This document shows positions 50,942-59,497 of a stretch of 64,000 nt of DNA, in pieces (position 1 is the first letter of the stretch; the number at the start of each line of letters is the position of its first letter). The stretch lies in assembly GCA_009845905.1 (NCBI GenBank), contig VXYS01000006.1, positions 1-64,000 on the forward strand, in the 5' to 3' direction. The position numbers and the translations under genes are program-made. This DNA comes from Gammaproteobacteria bacterium (GTDB taxonomy: Bacteria; Pseudomonadota; Gammaproteobacteria; Steroidobacterales; Foliamicaceae). Below the pieces are notes generated by a model that worked only from the letters and a program-made list of their open reading frames with translations, did no database searches and was not told the origin of the DNA.

Positions 50942-50958
50942 TCGTGTCCCGGACACGA
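50942..50958. promoter_or_regulatory. Perfect 17-base dyad before the kduD-TRAP operon
   Basis: TCGTGTCCCGGACACGA has two 8-base arms around a single central base. It lies three bases after the nrdJb stop and 31 bases before kduD GTG 50989. It lacks a T-tract, so it looks more like an operator for the sugar-acid operon than a terminator, though it could serve as both. Confidence 0.4.
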
Positions 50959-50988
50959 CGCTAGCCCCCTTTACAGGACGGCGCCGCA

Positions 50989-51753
50989 GTGAACGATCTG
51001 TTCGATCTTCGCGGCAAGACCGCGCTGGTTACGGGTTGCAGGCGCGGCATCGGCAAGTCGATGGCCATCGGGCTTGCCGAGGCGGGTGCGGACATCATCG
51101 GCGTTTCAGCCACGCTCGAAACCTCCGGATCGGAGGTTGAAGAGGCCGTCGGAAAGGCCGGCCGGACCTTCAGCGCCTATCAATGCGACTTCGGGCAGCG
51201 GGCCCGGCTCTACGAGTTCATTGCGGATGTCCGGGAACGGCACGGCGCGCCGGATGTGCTCGTGAACAACGCCGGGACGATTGGGCGGGCGCCTGTCGTG
51301 GAGCATGGCGACGACTGCTGGGACCGGGTGCTGGAGGTGAACCTGAGCGCCCAGTTCATCCTGAGCCGCGAATTGGGCCGCGACATGGTCGAAAGGGGCT
51401 CGGGCAAGATCATCTTCACGGCCTCGCTGCTGTCGTTTCAGGGCGGGATCACCGTTCCCGGTTATACAGCCAGCAAGGGCGGGCTCAAGCAACTCATAAT
51501 GGCGCTCTCGAATGAATGGGCGGGCAAGGGCTTGAACATCAACGGCATCGCGCCCGGTTACGTGGAGACCGACAACACCGAGGCCCTGCGCGAGGATGCG
51601 CAGCGGTCCAGGTCGATCCTGGAGCGGATCCCGCAGGGCCGCTGGGGAACGCCGGACGATTTCAAGGGCGCGGCCGTGTTCCTGGCTTCGCGGGCCTCGG
51701 ACTACGTGAACGGCAGCATCGTGCTCGTTGACGGCGGCTGGATGGGGCGCTGA
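50989..51753 (+). CDS. kduD: 2-deoxy-D-gluconate 3-dehydrogenase / KduD-type SDR
   Basis: A 254-residue short-chain dehydrogenase. It has FDLRGKTALVTGCRRGIGKS, NNAGTIGRAPVVEH, the active site Ser/Tyr/Lys in TASLLSFQGG and GYTASKGGLKQL, and NGIAPGYVETDNTEAL, all as in KduD, which reduces ketouronate breakdown products of pectin or alginate. The TRAP transporter follows four bases later, so the pair looks like uptake and use of an acidic sugar. GTG 50989. Other ketoacid or sugar substrates remain possible. Confidence 0.82.
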   Translation: MNDLFDLRGKTALVTGCRRGIGKSMAIGLAEAGADIIGVSATLETSGSEVEEAVGKAGRTFSAYQCDFGQRARLYEFIADVRERHGAPDVLVNNAGTIGRAPVVEHGDDCWDRVLEVNLSAQFILSRELGRDMVERGSGKIIFTASLLSFQGGITVPGYTASKGGLKQLIMALSNEWAGKGLNINGIAPGYVETDNTEALREDAQRSRSILERIPQGRWGTPDDFKGAAVFLASRASDYVNGSIVLVDGGWMGR

Positions 51754-51757
51754 GAGC

Positions 51758-52738
51758 ATGAAGTCCGCAGTGGCCTTGTGGCTCGGTGCATTGCTGGCGC
51801 TTGCCGGACCGCTCGCGGATGCGCAGGAGATCATCCGGCTGCGGGCCGCCGATGTCCAGGACGCCGGTTACCCGACCGTCCGCGGCATGGAAGCCATGGC
51901 GGCTGTGCTCGACCGGGAAACCGGCGGCCGAATCCAGGTCAAGATTTACCCTGGGGCCCAACTCGGCGACGAGCGCGACATGCTGGAGATGACGATCTTC
52001 GGCGGCATCGACATCAGCCGCACCAGCATCGCTCCGCTCAATTCGATCGCCCCGGAGACCGGCGTGTATTCGCTGCCGTTTCTGTTTCGTTCCACGGAAC
52101 ACATGCGGCGCGTCCTCGACGGTCCGATCGGCGATGAAATACTTGCCGCCCTGGAGGTCCACGGGCTGGTGGGGCTGTGCTACTACGACGCCGGCGCGCG
52201 CAGCATGTACAACAACCTCCGCCCGATCCACTCGCCGGCCGACATTCGGGGAATGAAAGTCCGGGTGATGAATTCGGAAGTCTTCGTGGACATGATCGCG
52301 ACGCTGGGCGGCAACGCCACGCCCATGGGGTTCGGACAGGTGTACGAGTCGCTGGCCCTGGGAACGATCGAAGCGGCGGAGAACAACTGGCCTTCCTACG
52401 AGTCCTCCCGGCACTTTGAAGTGGCGCCGTACTACAGCGTAACCCAGCATGTGATGGTGCCCGAAGTGCTGCTCATGTCCCGCTACCGGTGGCGGAAACT
52501 GTCCCCGGAGGACCAGGCCCTGATCCGCCGGGCGGCAAAGGAATCGGTGCCGGTGATGCGCGAACTCTGGGACGCGCGAGTGACGATATCCCGCAACGCC
52601 ATGGTGGAAGCCGGCGTGCAGATTGTCGACAACGTCGACAAGCAACCCTTCATGGACGCGATGCAGCCGCTGTATGAACAGTACCTGAAGGATCCGAAGC
52701 TCGAGAACCTGGTGGAGAGAATCCGTGCGGCGCCTTGA
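51758..52738 (+). CDS. dctP: TRAP transporter solute-binding protein (DctP family)
   Basis: A 326-residue periplasmic binding protein with signal peptide MKSAVALWLGALLALAGPLA. DctP-family features: YPTVRGMEAMAAVLDRETGG, KIYPGAQLGDERDMLEM, the ligand arginine region IRGMKVRVMNSEVFVDM and LGTIEAAENNWPSYESS. Ligands are carboxylates; the adjacent kduD suggests a uronate. ATG 51758 chosen for the signal peptide. Overlaps the small permease gene by 14 bases. Confidence 0.9.
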   Translation: MKSAVALWLGALLALAGPLADAQEIIRLRAADVQDAGYPTVRGMEAMAAVLDRETGGRIQVKIYPGAQLGDERDMLEMTIFGGIDISRTSIAPLNSIAPETGVYSLPFLFRSTEHMRRVLDGPIGDEILAALEVHGLVGLCYYDAGARSMYNNLRPIHSPADIRGMKVRVMNSEVFVDMIATLGGNATPMGFGQVYESLALGTIEAAENNWPSYESSRHFEVAPYYSVTQHVMVPEVLLMSRYRWRKLSPEDQALIRRAAKESVPVMRELWDARVTISRNAMVEAGVQIVDNVDKQPFMDAMQPLYEQYLKDPKLENLVERIRAAP

Positions 52739-53231
52739 GCAGCGGCTGGACCGTGCGATCGGGAAGGTTGCCGATTTCGTCCTGAAGGTCGCCGCCGCCG
52801 GACTGGTCGCGATGACGCTGGTGATCGCCTGGCAGGTGTTCGCGCGCTACGTGCTGAACGACAGCCCGCCCTGGTCCGAAGCGGCCGCCCTGATCGTGAT
52901 GGTCAGTTTTGTGCTGCTGGCCGCGGCCGTGGGCGTGTACGAGAAATTCCACCTGGGATTCCGGTGGCTGGTGACCAGGCTGCCGATGCAATCGCGGCGG
53001 GCCGTTTTCGTTTTCGGCCAGGTGCTGATCCTAGTATTCGGCGCCGCCATGGCCTTCAACGGAATGGCGCTGGTTGACTACACGGCAACGCACATCATCC
53101 CCACGCTGGGCATATCCCGGTCGGTGGCCTACTGGCCGTTCGTCGTGTGCGGCGTACTCATGATGCTGTTCGCCTGCGTCAACTGCCTGAACGTTTTTCT
53201 CGCAAGGAGGGATGCCGACCCATGGAGCTAG
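52725..53231 (+). CDS. dctQ: TRAP transporter small permease (DctQ family)
   Basis: A 168-residue protein with four membrane helices (about 15-38, 49-68, 88-110 and 130-152). The DctQ signature is present: LVIAWQVFARYVLNDSPPWSEAAA, LGFRWLVTRLP. GTG 52725 overlaps the DctP gene; its end overlaps the DctM gene by ten bases. Confidence 0.9.
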   Translation: MRRLEQRLDRAIGKVADFVLKVAAAGLVAMTLVIAWQVFARYVLNDSPPWSEAAALIVMVSFVLLAAAVGVYEKFHLGFRWLVTRLPMQSRRAVFVFGQVLILVFGAAMAFNGMALVDYTATHIIPTLGISRSVAYWPFVVCGVLMMLFACVNCLNVFLARRDADPWS

Positions 53232-54502
53232 CGATCCTGTTCGGTACCTTCGTGGTCCTGCTGGCCCTGGGAGTGCCGGTCGCCTTCTGTCTCGGCCTGT
53301 CGGCGCTGGCCACGCTGCTGTACCTGGACATTCCCCTGATCGTGGCCTTCCAGCGGATGGCGGCCGGCATCGACGTGTTCGCGCTGCTCGCCATTCCTTT
53401 CTTCATATTCGCCGGCGAACTCATGAACCAGTCGGGCATCGCGGCGAAACTGGTGCGCCTCGCGGAATCGATGCTGGGCAGGGCCCGGGGCGGGCTGGGG
53501 CAGGTGAGCGTGCTCTCCTGCATGATGTTCGGCGCGGTCTCGGGTTCGGCCGTAGCCAGCGTTTCCGCGATGGGATCGGCATTGACCCCGATCATGCGCG
53601 AGAAGGGTTACACGCGGGATTTCGCGGTCAACGTCACCGCGACCGGCTCGGCCACGGGTCTGCTCATACCGCCCTCGCACAACATGATCATCTACTCGAT
53701 CGCGGCGGGCGGCAGCGTTTCCATCGTTTCGTTGTTTCTCGCCGGCGTGCTGCCGGGAATACTGCTGGGCCTCGCCCTGATGGCCGCCACCTGGCTGGTT
53801 GCCGTCAGGCGCGGTTATCCGGGCGGCGCTTTCCCGGGGTGGCGCCAACTCCTCGTTGCCTTCATGCAAGCCGCGCCCGGCCTGCTTTCCGCGATCATCA
53901 TCGTGGGCGGAATCCTGTCGGGCGTGTTCACCGCCACCGAATCTTCGGCGATCGCCGTCGTCTATACGGTCGTCATCGCGGTCCTCGTCTATCGAAGCCT
54001 GAACTGGTCGAAGTTCGTGACGGCCACCCGCAATGCCGTAAGGACCACGGCCATCGTGATGCTGATCATTGCCGCGGCCTCGGCCTTCGGCTGGCTGATG
54101 GCGGTCGCGGAGGTGCCGTTGCGCATGTCGGAGGCGCTGCTGGGCATCAGCGAGAACCCGCTGGTGCTGTTCCTGATCATCAACCTGATCCTGCTGATGC
54201 TGGGCACTTTCATGGACATGGCGCCGCTGATCATCATCACCACGCCGATCTTCCTGCCGGTGGCGACCCAGCTCGGCATGGACCCGGTGCAATTCGGCGT
54301 CGTGATGATCCTGAATCTGGGCATCGGCCTGGTCACGCCGCCGGTGGGGGCGGTCCTGTTCGTGGGCTGCGCGGTGGGCGGCATCACGATAGAGAAGAGC
54401 CTGCGCTCCATCTGGCCCTTCTATTGCGCGATGCTCGTTGTGCTGTTGCTGGTGACCGCGGTTCCCTCCATCTCGCTGGGGCTGCCCGGTCTGTTCGATT
54501 AG
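53222..54502 (+). CDS. dctM: TRAP transporter large permease (DctM family)
   Basis: A 426-residue integral membrane protein with about twelve helices that drives sodium-coupled uptake of the ligand delivered by the DctP protein. Typical sequences: IPFFIFAGELMNQSGIAAKL, FGAVSGSAVASVSAMGS, TGSATGLLIPPSHNMI and GLVTPPVGAVLFVGCAVG. ATG 53222 directly follows an AAGGAGG-like site. Last gene of kduD-dctPQM. Confidence 0.93.
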   Translation: MELAILFGTFVVLLALGVPVAFCLGLSALATLLYLDIPLIVAFQRMAAGIDVFALLAIPFFIFAGELMNQSGIAAKLVRLAESMLGRARGGLGQVSVLSCMMFGAVSGSAVASVSAMGSALTPIMREKGYTRDFAVNVTATGSATGLLIPPSHNMIIYSIAAGGSVSIVSLFLAGVLPGILLGLALMAATWLVAVRRGYPGGAFPGWRQLLVAFMQAAPGLLSAIIIVGGILSGVFTATESSAIAVVYTVVIAVLVYRSLNWSKFVTATRNAVRTTAIVMLIIAAASAFGWLMAVAEVPLRMSEALLGISENPLVLFLIINLILLMLGTFMDMAPLIIITTPIFLPVATQLGMDPVQFGVVMILNLGIGLVTPPVGAVLFVGCAVGGITIEKSLRSIWPFYCAMLVVLLLVTAVPSISLGLPGLFD

Positions 54503-54559
54503 CCAGCACTGCTCGCGAGATTTGCCCGGTTGCGGGATGTTGCGATAATTGCCCGTGCC

Positions 54560-55978
54560 GTGATTCCCGACTACTCGAAAGCACACATCCTGGTGGCGGG
54601 CGACGTCATGCTCGACGAGTACTGGCTGGGGACGGCAACGCGCATTTCGCCTGAAGCGCCGGCGCCCGTCGTGCGGGTCGAAAGCCGCGATTACCGTCCG
54701 GGCGGCGCGGCCAACGTGGCCTGCAACCTGGCCGGGCTGGGCGCGCAAGTGACGCTGCTGGGAATTGTCGGCAAGGACGACGAGGCCGAGGCGCTGGACG
54801 CCGCGATGCGGGGCGCCGGCGTGACCTGCGAATGGCTGCATTCGGAGTCTCGCCCGACCGTCCGCAAGCTTCGGGTCCTGAGCCGCAATCAGCAGGTCAT
54901 CCGGCTGGACCGCGAAACGCCTTTCGGCGCCGATGACGCCTCGCGCCTGATGGTGCGCTATGCCGAATTGCTGGCCGGGTGTTCGGCGGTGGTGCTGTCG
55001 GACTATGCCAAGGGCAGCCTGGCCGACGCCGGCACGCTGATCGAGGCCGCGCGCGCCGGCGGAACGCCGGTCCTGGTGGATCCCAAGTCCACCGATTTCG
55101 GGACCTATCGTGGCGCCGGCCTTCTGACGCCGAACCGCGCCGAATTCGAGGCGGCCCTGGGGGGATCGGGGGAGACGCCTGAGGAGATGGCCTCGCGGGC
55201 GCAGCGGGTTTGCTCGCTGCTCGAGATCGGCAGTATGGTGGTTACGCTGGGCGACCAGGGATTGCTGGTGGCGCCGGCCGCCGGGCCTTCCCGTCACATG
55301 CCCGCCCGCACCAGGGAGGTCTACGACGTCACCGGCGCCGGCGACACCGTGACGGCGGTGCTGGCCGCCGGTCTCGCGGTCGGCGCGGAACTGGAGGATT
55401 CGGCGCACCTGGCCAACGTCGCCGCCGGCGTGGTTGTGCGCCGCGTGGGCGTGGCGCCGATTCGTCTGCGCGACCTCGCCGAGGAACTTCGCGAGCCGGG
55501 AACGGCCGGCTCCGCGATCGTCGATGCTGCGGAGGCCGCGGCCATCGGCCGGCGGCTGCGCGACTCGGGCAGGACCCTGGTCATGACCAACGGCTGCTTC
55601 GACCTGCTGCACGCAGGCCATACCGCCTGCCTGGCCGAAGCGCGGGCGCTGGGCGACCGCCTGATGGTGGCGGTCAACGACGACCAATCGGTGCGCAGGC
55701 TGAAAGGGGGCTCGCGCCCGCTCGTGCCGCTCGATCAGCGCATGGCGGTGCTGGCCGCGCTGGGCAGCGTGGACTGGGTCGTGCCCTTCGGCGAAGACAC
55801 GCCGGCCGCGCTGATCGAGGAGGTTGGCCCTCTTGTGCTGGCGAAGGGAGGCGATTACAAGCCGGAAGAAATCGCCGGCGGCGATGCCGTCGAGCGCCTG
55901 GGCGGCCGCGTCGTCGTACTCCCGTACCGCGACGGCCTCTCCACCACCACCCTCCTCGAGCGCCTCACCCGCGAATGA
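54560..55978 (+). CDS. hldE: Bifunctional heptose 7-phosphate kinase/1-phosphate adenylyltransferase
   Basis: A 472-residue fused enzyme of ADP-heptose synthesis for the lipopolysaccharide core. The kinase half begins DYSKAHILVAGDVMLDEYWL and has the ribokinase motif VYDVTGAGDTVTAVLAAGLA; the transferase half begins TNGCFDLLHAGHTACLAEA. GTG 54560 matches the family start; the frame extends to a TTG at 54530. Neighbouring waaA fits the same pathway. Element B5 lies immediately downstream. Confidence 0.94.
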   Translation: MIPDYSKAHILVAGDVMLDEYWLGTATRISPEAPAPVVRVESRDYRPGGAANVACNLAGLGAQVTLLGIVGKDDEAEALDAAMRGAGVTCEWLHSESRPTVRKLRVLSRNQQVIRLDRETPFGADDASRLMVRYAELLAGCSAVVLSDYAKGSLADAGTLIEAARAGGTPVLVDPKSTDFGTYRGAGLLTPNRAEFEAALGGSGETPEEMASRAQRVCSLLEIGSMVVTLGDQGLLVAPAAGPSRHMPARTREVYDVTGAGDTVTAVLAAGLAVGAELEDSAHLANVAAGVVVRRVGVAPIRLRDLAEELREPGTAGSAIVDAAEAAAIGRRLRDSGRTLVMTNGCFDLLHAGHTACLAEARALGDRLMVAVNDDQSVRRLKGGSRPLVPLDQRMAVLAALGSVDWVVPFGEDTPAALIEEVGPLVLAKGGDYKPEEIAGGDAVERLGGRVVVLPYRDGLSTTTLLERLTRE

Positions 55979-55988
55979 CGCAACCTGA

Positions 55989-56098
55989 GCACCGCCCCTT
56001 ACCCCGTCCTGCCGGGAGTGTGTGAGCCAGGGATGGCGGAACCAAGCTCCATGGACGGATTAATGCGTCTCCCGGCAGGACGGGGTAAGGGGCGGTGC
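55989..56098. repeat. Family B long hairpin element, copy B5
   Basis: Perfect 29-base inverted arms at 55989-56017 and 56070-56098. The core contains GCCAGGGATGGC (56026-56037) and CTCCATGGACGGATTAATGC. It begins ten bases after the hldE stop and ends 17 bases before the waaA ATG, so it sits inside what could be one operon. Confidence 0.92.
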
Positions 56099-56115
56099 GG
56101 GCGGCGCAAGAGCGG

Positions 56116-57423
56116 ATGAACGTGCGCGAGAAGGCGGTGCTGGGTGCTTACGGCGCGCTGTCCTGGATTGCCGCGCCCGCCATGTGCGGTTACATGCTGG
56201 CGCGGTCCGCACGCGACCCCGGCTGGCGCCGCCGGCTGTCCGAACGCTGGACTGTCAGGACTCCGCAACTGCCTGCGGGAGGCGTTTGGCTGCACGGCTC
56301 GTCGCTCGGCGAGACCGGTGCGCTTTCGGTCGTGGCCGGGGAAATGCGCGCTCGCCGCCCGGATCTGCCCATGCTGCTGACGGCCTTCACGCCGGCCGGT
56401 TCGGCGGCCATTCAGGGCCGCCTGCGCGAATCGCAGTCTCATTGCTTTCTGCCGCTGGACCTGGGCGTCGTCAACCGGCGCTTCCTGCGCGCGGCGCGCC
56501 CCGCACTGGGCGTCATCCTGGAAACCGAGATCTGGCCCGGCCTGTACGCGGCCTGCCGGTCCGCTGGCGTGCCCCTGGTGATCGTGAGCGCCCGGCTTTC
56601 GGAGCGTTCCCATGCCCGCTACCGGCGCGTGCGCGGGCTCGTCTCGGCGGCCTTGCGGGCCGTGCGGGTGGTCGGCGCGCAAAGCGAAGAGGACGCGCAG
56701 CGCTTCGCGGAACTCGGTCCCGACGGCCTGGACGTGCGGGTGACCGGCAACCTCAAGTTTCATTTCCGACCGGAAGCCGGCGTGCTCGAACGCGGCGCGG
56801 AAATTCGCCGGTCGATCGGTCGGGAACGGCCCGTGTGGATTGCCGCCAGCACCCACGAACCGGAGGAGAACGTGGCCCTGGATGCGCATCGCCAGGTGCT
56901 GGCCGGCCGGGAAGACGCGCTGCTGATCATTGCGCCGCGCCATCGCGAGCGCTTCGCGGCGGTGCACGCGTTGCTGAAGCAGAGCGGCCTCGATTTCGGT
57001 GTCCGCTCCGGCGACGGTTCCCCTCCGCCCGGCGCCCAGGTGTTCCTGCTGGATACCCTGGGCGAGATGAACGCCTTCTACGCCGCCGCCGACGTGGCCT
57101 TCGTGGGCGGCAGCATCGCGAGGGTGGGCGGGCATAACCTGCTGGAGCCGGCCGCCTTCGGTCTGCCGGTGCTGACCGGCCCGCACCTGTTCCAGACGCG
57201 GGACACGGCCCGCCTGCTGAGCGAGGCCGGAGCGCTGTTCCGCGTGCATGACGCTCGCGAACTGGCCGGGCGGCTGGCCCGGCTTCTGGACAGCGAACTT
57301 GCGCAGCGCAGCGCGGGAGAGGCGGCCAGGAACTGCCTGGCGGCGGGGGAGGACGTGCTGGAGGAGACGCTCGGTCTTATTGAGCCGCTTCTTCCGCCTC
57401 GGCCTGCTCCATCCAGCGGCTGA
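56116..57423 (+). CDS. waaA: 3-deoxy-D-manno-octulosonic acid transferase
   Basis: A 435-residue glycosyltransferase that adds Kdo to lipid A. A membrane-proximal N-terminus is followed by GGVWLHGSSLGETGALSVVAG, LETEIWPGLYAACR, the donor-site WIAASTHEPEE and the GGSIARVGGHNLLEPAAFGL motif. ATG 56116 is preferred; an in-frame GTG at 56095 lies inside B5. Its last 47 bases overlap the end of the convergent tolC gene, so both C-termini share DNA. Confidence 0.94.
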   Translation: MNVREKAVLGAYGALSWIAAPAMCGYMLARSARDPGWRRRLSERWTVRTPQLPAGGVWLHGSSLGETGALSVVAGEMRARRPDLPMLLTAFTPAGSAAIQGRLRESQSHCFLPLDLGVVNRRFLRAARPALGVILETEIWPGLYAACRSAGVPLVIVSARLSERSHARYRRVRGLVSAALRAVRVVGAQSEEDAQRFAELGPDGLDVRVTGNLKFHFRPEAGVLERGAEIRRSIGRERPVWIAASTHEPEENVALDAHRQVLAGREDALLIIAPRHRERFAAVHALLKQSGLDFGVRSGDGSPPPGAQVFLLDTLGEMNAFYAAADVAFVGGSIARVGGHNLLEPAAFGLPVLTGPHLFQTRDTARLLSEAGALFRVHDARELAGRLARLLDSELAQRSAGEAARNCLAAGEDVLEETLGLIEPLLPPRPAPSSG

Positions 57424-58783
57424 CTTCGGCCAGGTCCTCCTCGGTGAGGATGCCTGCGGCGCTCTTCAGGCTGAGCACGTTGATGATGAAGTCGTAGCGG
57501 CTGCGCGCGTAATTGGTCTCGGCCTGAACCAGGTTGCGGCGCGCATCCAGCACGTCCACGATGGTGCGGGTGCCGATCTCATAGCCGGCCTCGGTGGCCC
57601 GCAGCGCGGTCTGACTGGATGCGACGGCCTGGCGCAGCGCATTGACGCGCGAAATTTCCGAACTGACGCCCAGGAAGGCGTCGCGGGTCTGGCGCACGAC
57701 CGCCCTCTCCACGCCCTCGAGTCGCTCGGTAGAGGCGCGGTGCAGGAACCTGGCCTCGCGGACCCTGGAGTTCCTGTTGAAGCCATCGAAAATCGGCACG
57801 GAAAGCTGCAACCGGATGGAGTCGCTGCGGAAACTGTCGCGGTAGTCCGCCCCCATGCCGCGGAACACCCGCTCGCGGTCGCCGCTGCTGCCGTTCACGT
57901 TCGCGACGATTTCCAGCGTGGGAAGGTAATCGGAGCGGCGCAGCCTGACCTCCGCATCGGCGATGGACGCCGCCATGCGCGCCGAGATCAGGCTGGGGTT
58001 CTGCTGCAGCGCGGTGTCGACCCACGATTGCTCCACGTTGGGCGAAGGCAGCGGCAGCGGCATGCCTTCGCCCGGACGGGTCAGGCTGGCCACCGGCATG
58101 GGCGACCCCACGATCTCCCGCAGTTGCTCCTCGGCCGTGGCCAGCGACCGCTTGGCGGCGATCTCGGCGGCTACCGCCTGATCGTGCGCGGCCTGCGCTT
58201 CCTGCACGTCGGTGATCGCGATCAGGCCCACCTCGAAACGCTTCTGGGCCTGTTCCAGCTGGCGGGCGATGGCCGTGCGGTTGGCGCTCTGCGAGGTGAG
58301 CTCGTCCTGCGCGCCCAGCACCGCGAAATAGGCCTGTGCCGTGCGCAGCATGGATTCCTGCAGCGCGGCTTCGAAGTCCGCTTCGCCCTGCGCCAGCACG
58401 TCGTTCGAAGCGCCCAGCGCAACGATGGCGGCCCAGTCGAAGATGGTCTGGTTCAATGTGAAGCCCCAGCCGGTGGACTTGGCGTCGGTGGTGCTGGATT
58501 CGATGATCGGGGCGAATTCGCCGGTCGGCGTGGGCGCGTAGAACAGCAGGGTCGCGCGGCTGTCCTGGCGGGAGTAATCGGCGTTTGCGTCGATTTCCGG
58601 GAAAAGAACGCTGCGGGCCTGCGACCGGACTTCCCGCGAAGCCATCAGGCGGGCCTCGGCCTCGCGCAGCAGCGGGTCGCTCATGCGCGCCTTTTCATAC
58701 ACCTCAAGCAGGTTGTCCGACGATCCCGGAAGGGGCACGCCGATCAGGGCCGCGAGCGCGGCGAGCAGGATGAACTTCTTCAT
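57377..58783 (-). CDS. tolC: TolC-family outer-membrane protein
   Basis: A 468-residue outer-membrane channel, probably the general TolC of the cell. Signal peptide MKKFILLAALAALIGVPLPG, then NLLEVYEKARMSDPLLREAEA and the second repeat ISARMAASIADAEVRLRRSDYLPTL. Context pcm-tolC-waaA is common in gammaproteobacteria. ATG 58783. It overlaps waaA tail-to-tail by 47 bases. Distinct in sequence from the exporter-linked homologue at 8.4-9.7 kb. Confidence 0.92.
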   Translation of the reverse strand: MKKFILLAALAALIGVPLPGSSDNLLEVYEKARMSDPLLREAEARLMASREVRSQARSVLFPEIDANADYSRQDSRATLLFYAPTPTGEFAPIIESSTTDAKSTGWGFTLNQTIFDWAAIVALGASNDVLAQGEADFEAALQESMLRTAQAYFAVLGAQDELTSQSANRTAIARQLEQAQKRFEVGLIAITDVQEAQAAHDQAVAAEIAAKRSLATAEEQLREIVGSPMPVASLTRPGEGMPLPLPSPNVEQSWVDTALQQNPSLISARMAASIADAEVRLRRSDYLPTLEIVANVNGSSGDRERVFRGMGADYRDSFRSDSIRLQLSVPIFDGFNRNSRVREARFLHRASTERLEGVERAVVRQTRDAFLGVSSEISRVNALRQAVASSQTALRATEAGYEIGTRTIVDVLDARRNLVQAETNYARSRYDFIINVLSLKSAAGILTEEDLAEVSRWMEQAEAEEAAQ

Positions 58784-58839
58784 AGGGGAAGGGGCCGCCG
58801 ACATGAACGTGTGGATTCTACCCTCTTGCCGCTGCCGAT

Positions 58840-59487
58840 CTAAAACCGGAAGGGATCGGGTTGTGGAGCGTTCGCAAGCGGAGTGGTTACGGTTTCAAAC
58901 AGGGATTCCTCGATTCGTGACTCGCCGGAAGTGATCAGCAGCGCTTCCATGATCGGCTGCCGGCCCACGATGCAGAACAGCCGGCCGCCGCTGGCCAGCC
59001 AATGCTCGAAGCGGTCGTCGTACTGCGGTATCGAGCCGGTGAGGACTATGGCGTCATAGTCGGATTCGGGCTTCCACTCGAATGCATCGGCACGGATTGT
59101 TTTCACGTTCGCCAGCGTCGAGAGCTTTTCCGTCGCGCCGGCGTGCAGCTCGGGGGAAATCTCCAGGCTGTGCACCTCGCCGGCCATCTGCGCCAGACAG
59201 GCGGCAAGCCAGCCGCTGCCCGTTCCGACTTCCAGTACGCGGTCGGCGGCCTTGAGGTCGAGCGCCTGGAGGATCCGGCCCTCCACGGACGGCGTCATCA
59301 TTTCCTGGCCGCCGGGCAGCGGCAGCGCCAGGTCGGCGTAGGCCAGCGCACGGTACTGCTCCGGCACGAAGTCCTCGCGAGGCAGATCGCTGAATACGGA
59401 CAGCACGCGCTCGTCCAGCACGCTCCAGCACCGCACCTGGCCGCGCACCATCAGCTCCCTCGCCCGCGCATCCATCTCCTGAACCAT
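58840..59487 (-). CDS. pcm: Protein-L-isoaspartate O-methyltransferase family
   Basis: A 215-residue methyltransferase of the PCMT family, which repairs isoaspartyl sites or, in some short members next to tolC, may have another target. The SAM motif is VLEVGTGSGWLAACLAQMAG, preceded by PREDFVPEQYRALAYADLALPL and PGGQEMMTPSVEGRILQAL. ATG 59487. It precedes tolC by 56 bases on the same strand. Confidence 0.9.
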   Translation of the reverse strand: MVQEMDARARELMVRGQVRCWSVLDERVLSVFSDLPREDFVPEQYRALAYADLALPLPGGQEMMTPSVEGRILQALDLKAADRVLEVGTGSGWLAACLAQMAGEVHSLEISPELHAGATEKLSTLANVKTIRADAFEWKPESDYDAIVLTGSIPQYDDRFEHWLASGGRLFCIVGRQPIMEALLITSGESRIEESLFETVTTPLANAPQPDPFRF

Positions 59488-59497
59488 GGTGCTTAGG

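Noticed and set aside
53228-55687. An 819-codon open frame antisense to dctM and hldE
   Set aside because: It spans two recognisable sense genes and translates to Arg/His/Gly-rich sequence; codon-bias artefact.
18652-56098. Family B elements as ordinary Rho-independent terminators
   Set aside because: They are far longer than intrinsic terminators, lack T-tracts and share a conserved core, so a plain terminator label does not explain them, although they could still stop transcription.
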